A DNA stretch of 5,765 bases from Prosthecobacter debontii. GTDB lineage: Bacteria > Verrucomicrobiota > Verrucomicrobiia > Verrucomicrobiales > Akkermansiaceae. The position numbers and the translations under genes are program-made. The stretch covers positions 1 to 5,765 of the forward strand of contig CAMCXJ010000131.1 in assembly GCA_945883455.1 (NCBI GenBank). The letters are read 5' to 3'. The stretch's first letter is position 1. Each line of letters starts with the position of its first letter. Shown one piece after another: positions 5,531 to 5,765 of this stretch. The notes under the pieces are model-generated. The model ran no database searches. It had not been told where the DNA came from and saw only the letters and a program-made list of their open reading frames with translations.

Positions 5531-5765
5531 TTAAAAGGAAAGGAGTTTTCGGAGCGCGTCGCAAATCGATTCGGGGGTCGGGCGGTGCGCAGCCCAGAGC
5601 TTGGGATGGTAGGGCACGGGAGTGTCGCGGGCATTGAGCCGTTGCGGCGGCGCATCTAACAGATGGAATCCTTCCTCCGTGACTTTCGCGACAATCTCCG
5701 CCGTAACCCCTCCCCATGGGAACGCCTCGCCCAGCGCGAGCAAACGCCCCGTCCGCGCCACCGAA
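5531..5765 (-). CDS. 2-oxoacid dehydrogenase E1 beta component, C-terminal end only
   Basis: Seventy-seven C-terminal residues are visible, ending in TAA at 5533-5531; the gene continues beyond the window edge. The sequence is the transketolase C-terminal domain of E1 beta subunits: TGRLLALGEAFPWGGVTAEI (the family has a similar DEA..GG.GAEI stretch), then EEGFHLLDAPPQRLNARDTP, VPYHPKLWAAHRPTPESI and a closing helix. E1 decarboxylates a 2-oxoacid on thiamine diphosphate and loads the acyl group onto the E2 lipoyl arm. Its position 9 bp before E2 confirms the pairing. Whether this is a separate beta subunit or the end of a fused alpha-beta E1, as found in some bacteria, cannot be told from this fragment. 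The GTG at 5761 is an internal valine, not a start. Confidence 0.88.
   Translation of the reverse strand, partial: SVARTGRLLALGEAFPWGGVTAEIVAKVTEEGFHLLDAPPQRLNARDTPVPYHPKLWAAHRPTPESICDALRKLLSF

Overview
This window looks like chromosomal DNA from a Verrucomicrobiota bacterium, with a planctomycete or other PVC-group member as the main alternative. The grounds are a secreted SHD1-domain protein, an ECF sigma factor next to an anti-sigma-like protein carrying YfbK-type domains, G+C-rich coding DNA, few Shine-Dalgarno sequences, and a CCCCTGT-type heptamer repeat. This is inferred from protein families; no rRNA or marker gene is present.

Layout. Positions 1-822 (+) hold the 3' part of a gene for a winged-helix DNA-binding protein whose 5' end lies outside the window. 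Positions 823-1149 hold no convincing gene but contain a heptanucleotide tandem repeat (904-959), a 9-bp perfect inverted repeat (1035-1080) and an AT-rich dyad (1095-1111). Positions 1150-1902 (+) encode a small exported protein with an N-terminal SHD1 domain and an unrecognised C-terminal domain. It converges, with a 7-bp gap, on a run of five minus-strand genes that fills the rest of the window.

In transcription order the minus-strand run is: the C-terminal end of a 2-oxoacid dehydrogenase E1 beta component (5765-5531), the E2 dihydrolipoamide acyltransferase (5521-4289), the NADH-sensing repressor Rex (4245-3634), an ECF sigma factor (3551-3036) and a membrane-anchored anti-sigma-like protein (3034-1910). 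Gaps are 9, 43, 82 and 1 bp. E1 and E2 make acyl-CoA and supply electrons that become NADH; Rex reads the NADH/NAD+ ratio. A sequence between rex and the sigma gene (3610-3627) matches 11 of the 14 specified positions of the Rex operator consensus with an all-A/T centre, so the sigma/anti-sigma pair may be under Rex control.

The most unusual protein is the anti-sigma-like one. After its cytoplasmic N-terminus and single membrane helix it carries sequence resembling the N-terminal and C-terminal domains that normally flank the von Willebrand A domain in YfbK-type proteins, but the von Willebrand A domain itself is absent. Together, the Rex-like site and this vWA-less partner suggest an undescribed redox-to-ECF regulatory module, which is a hypothesis drawn from sequence only.
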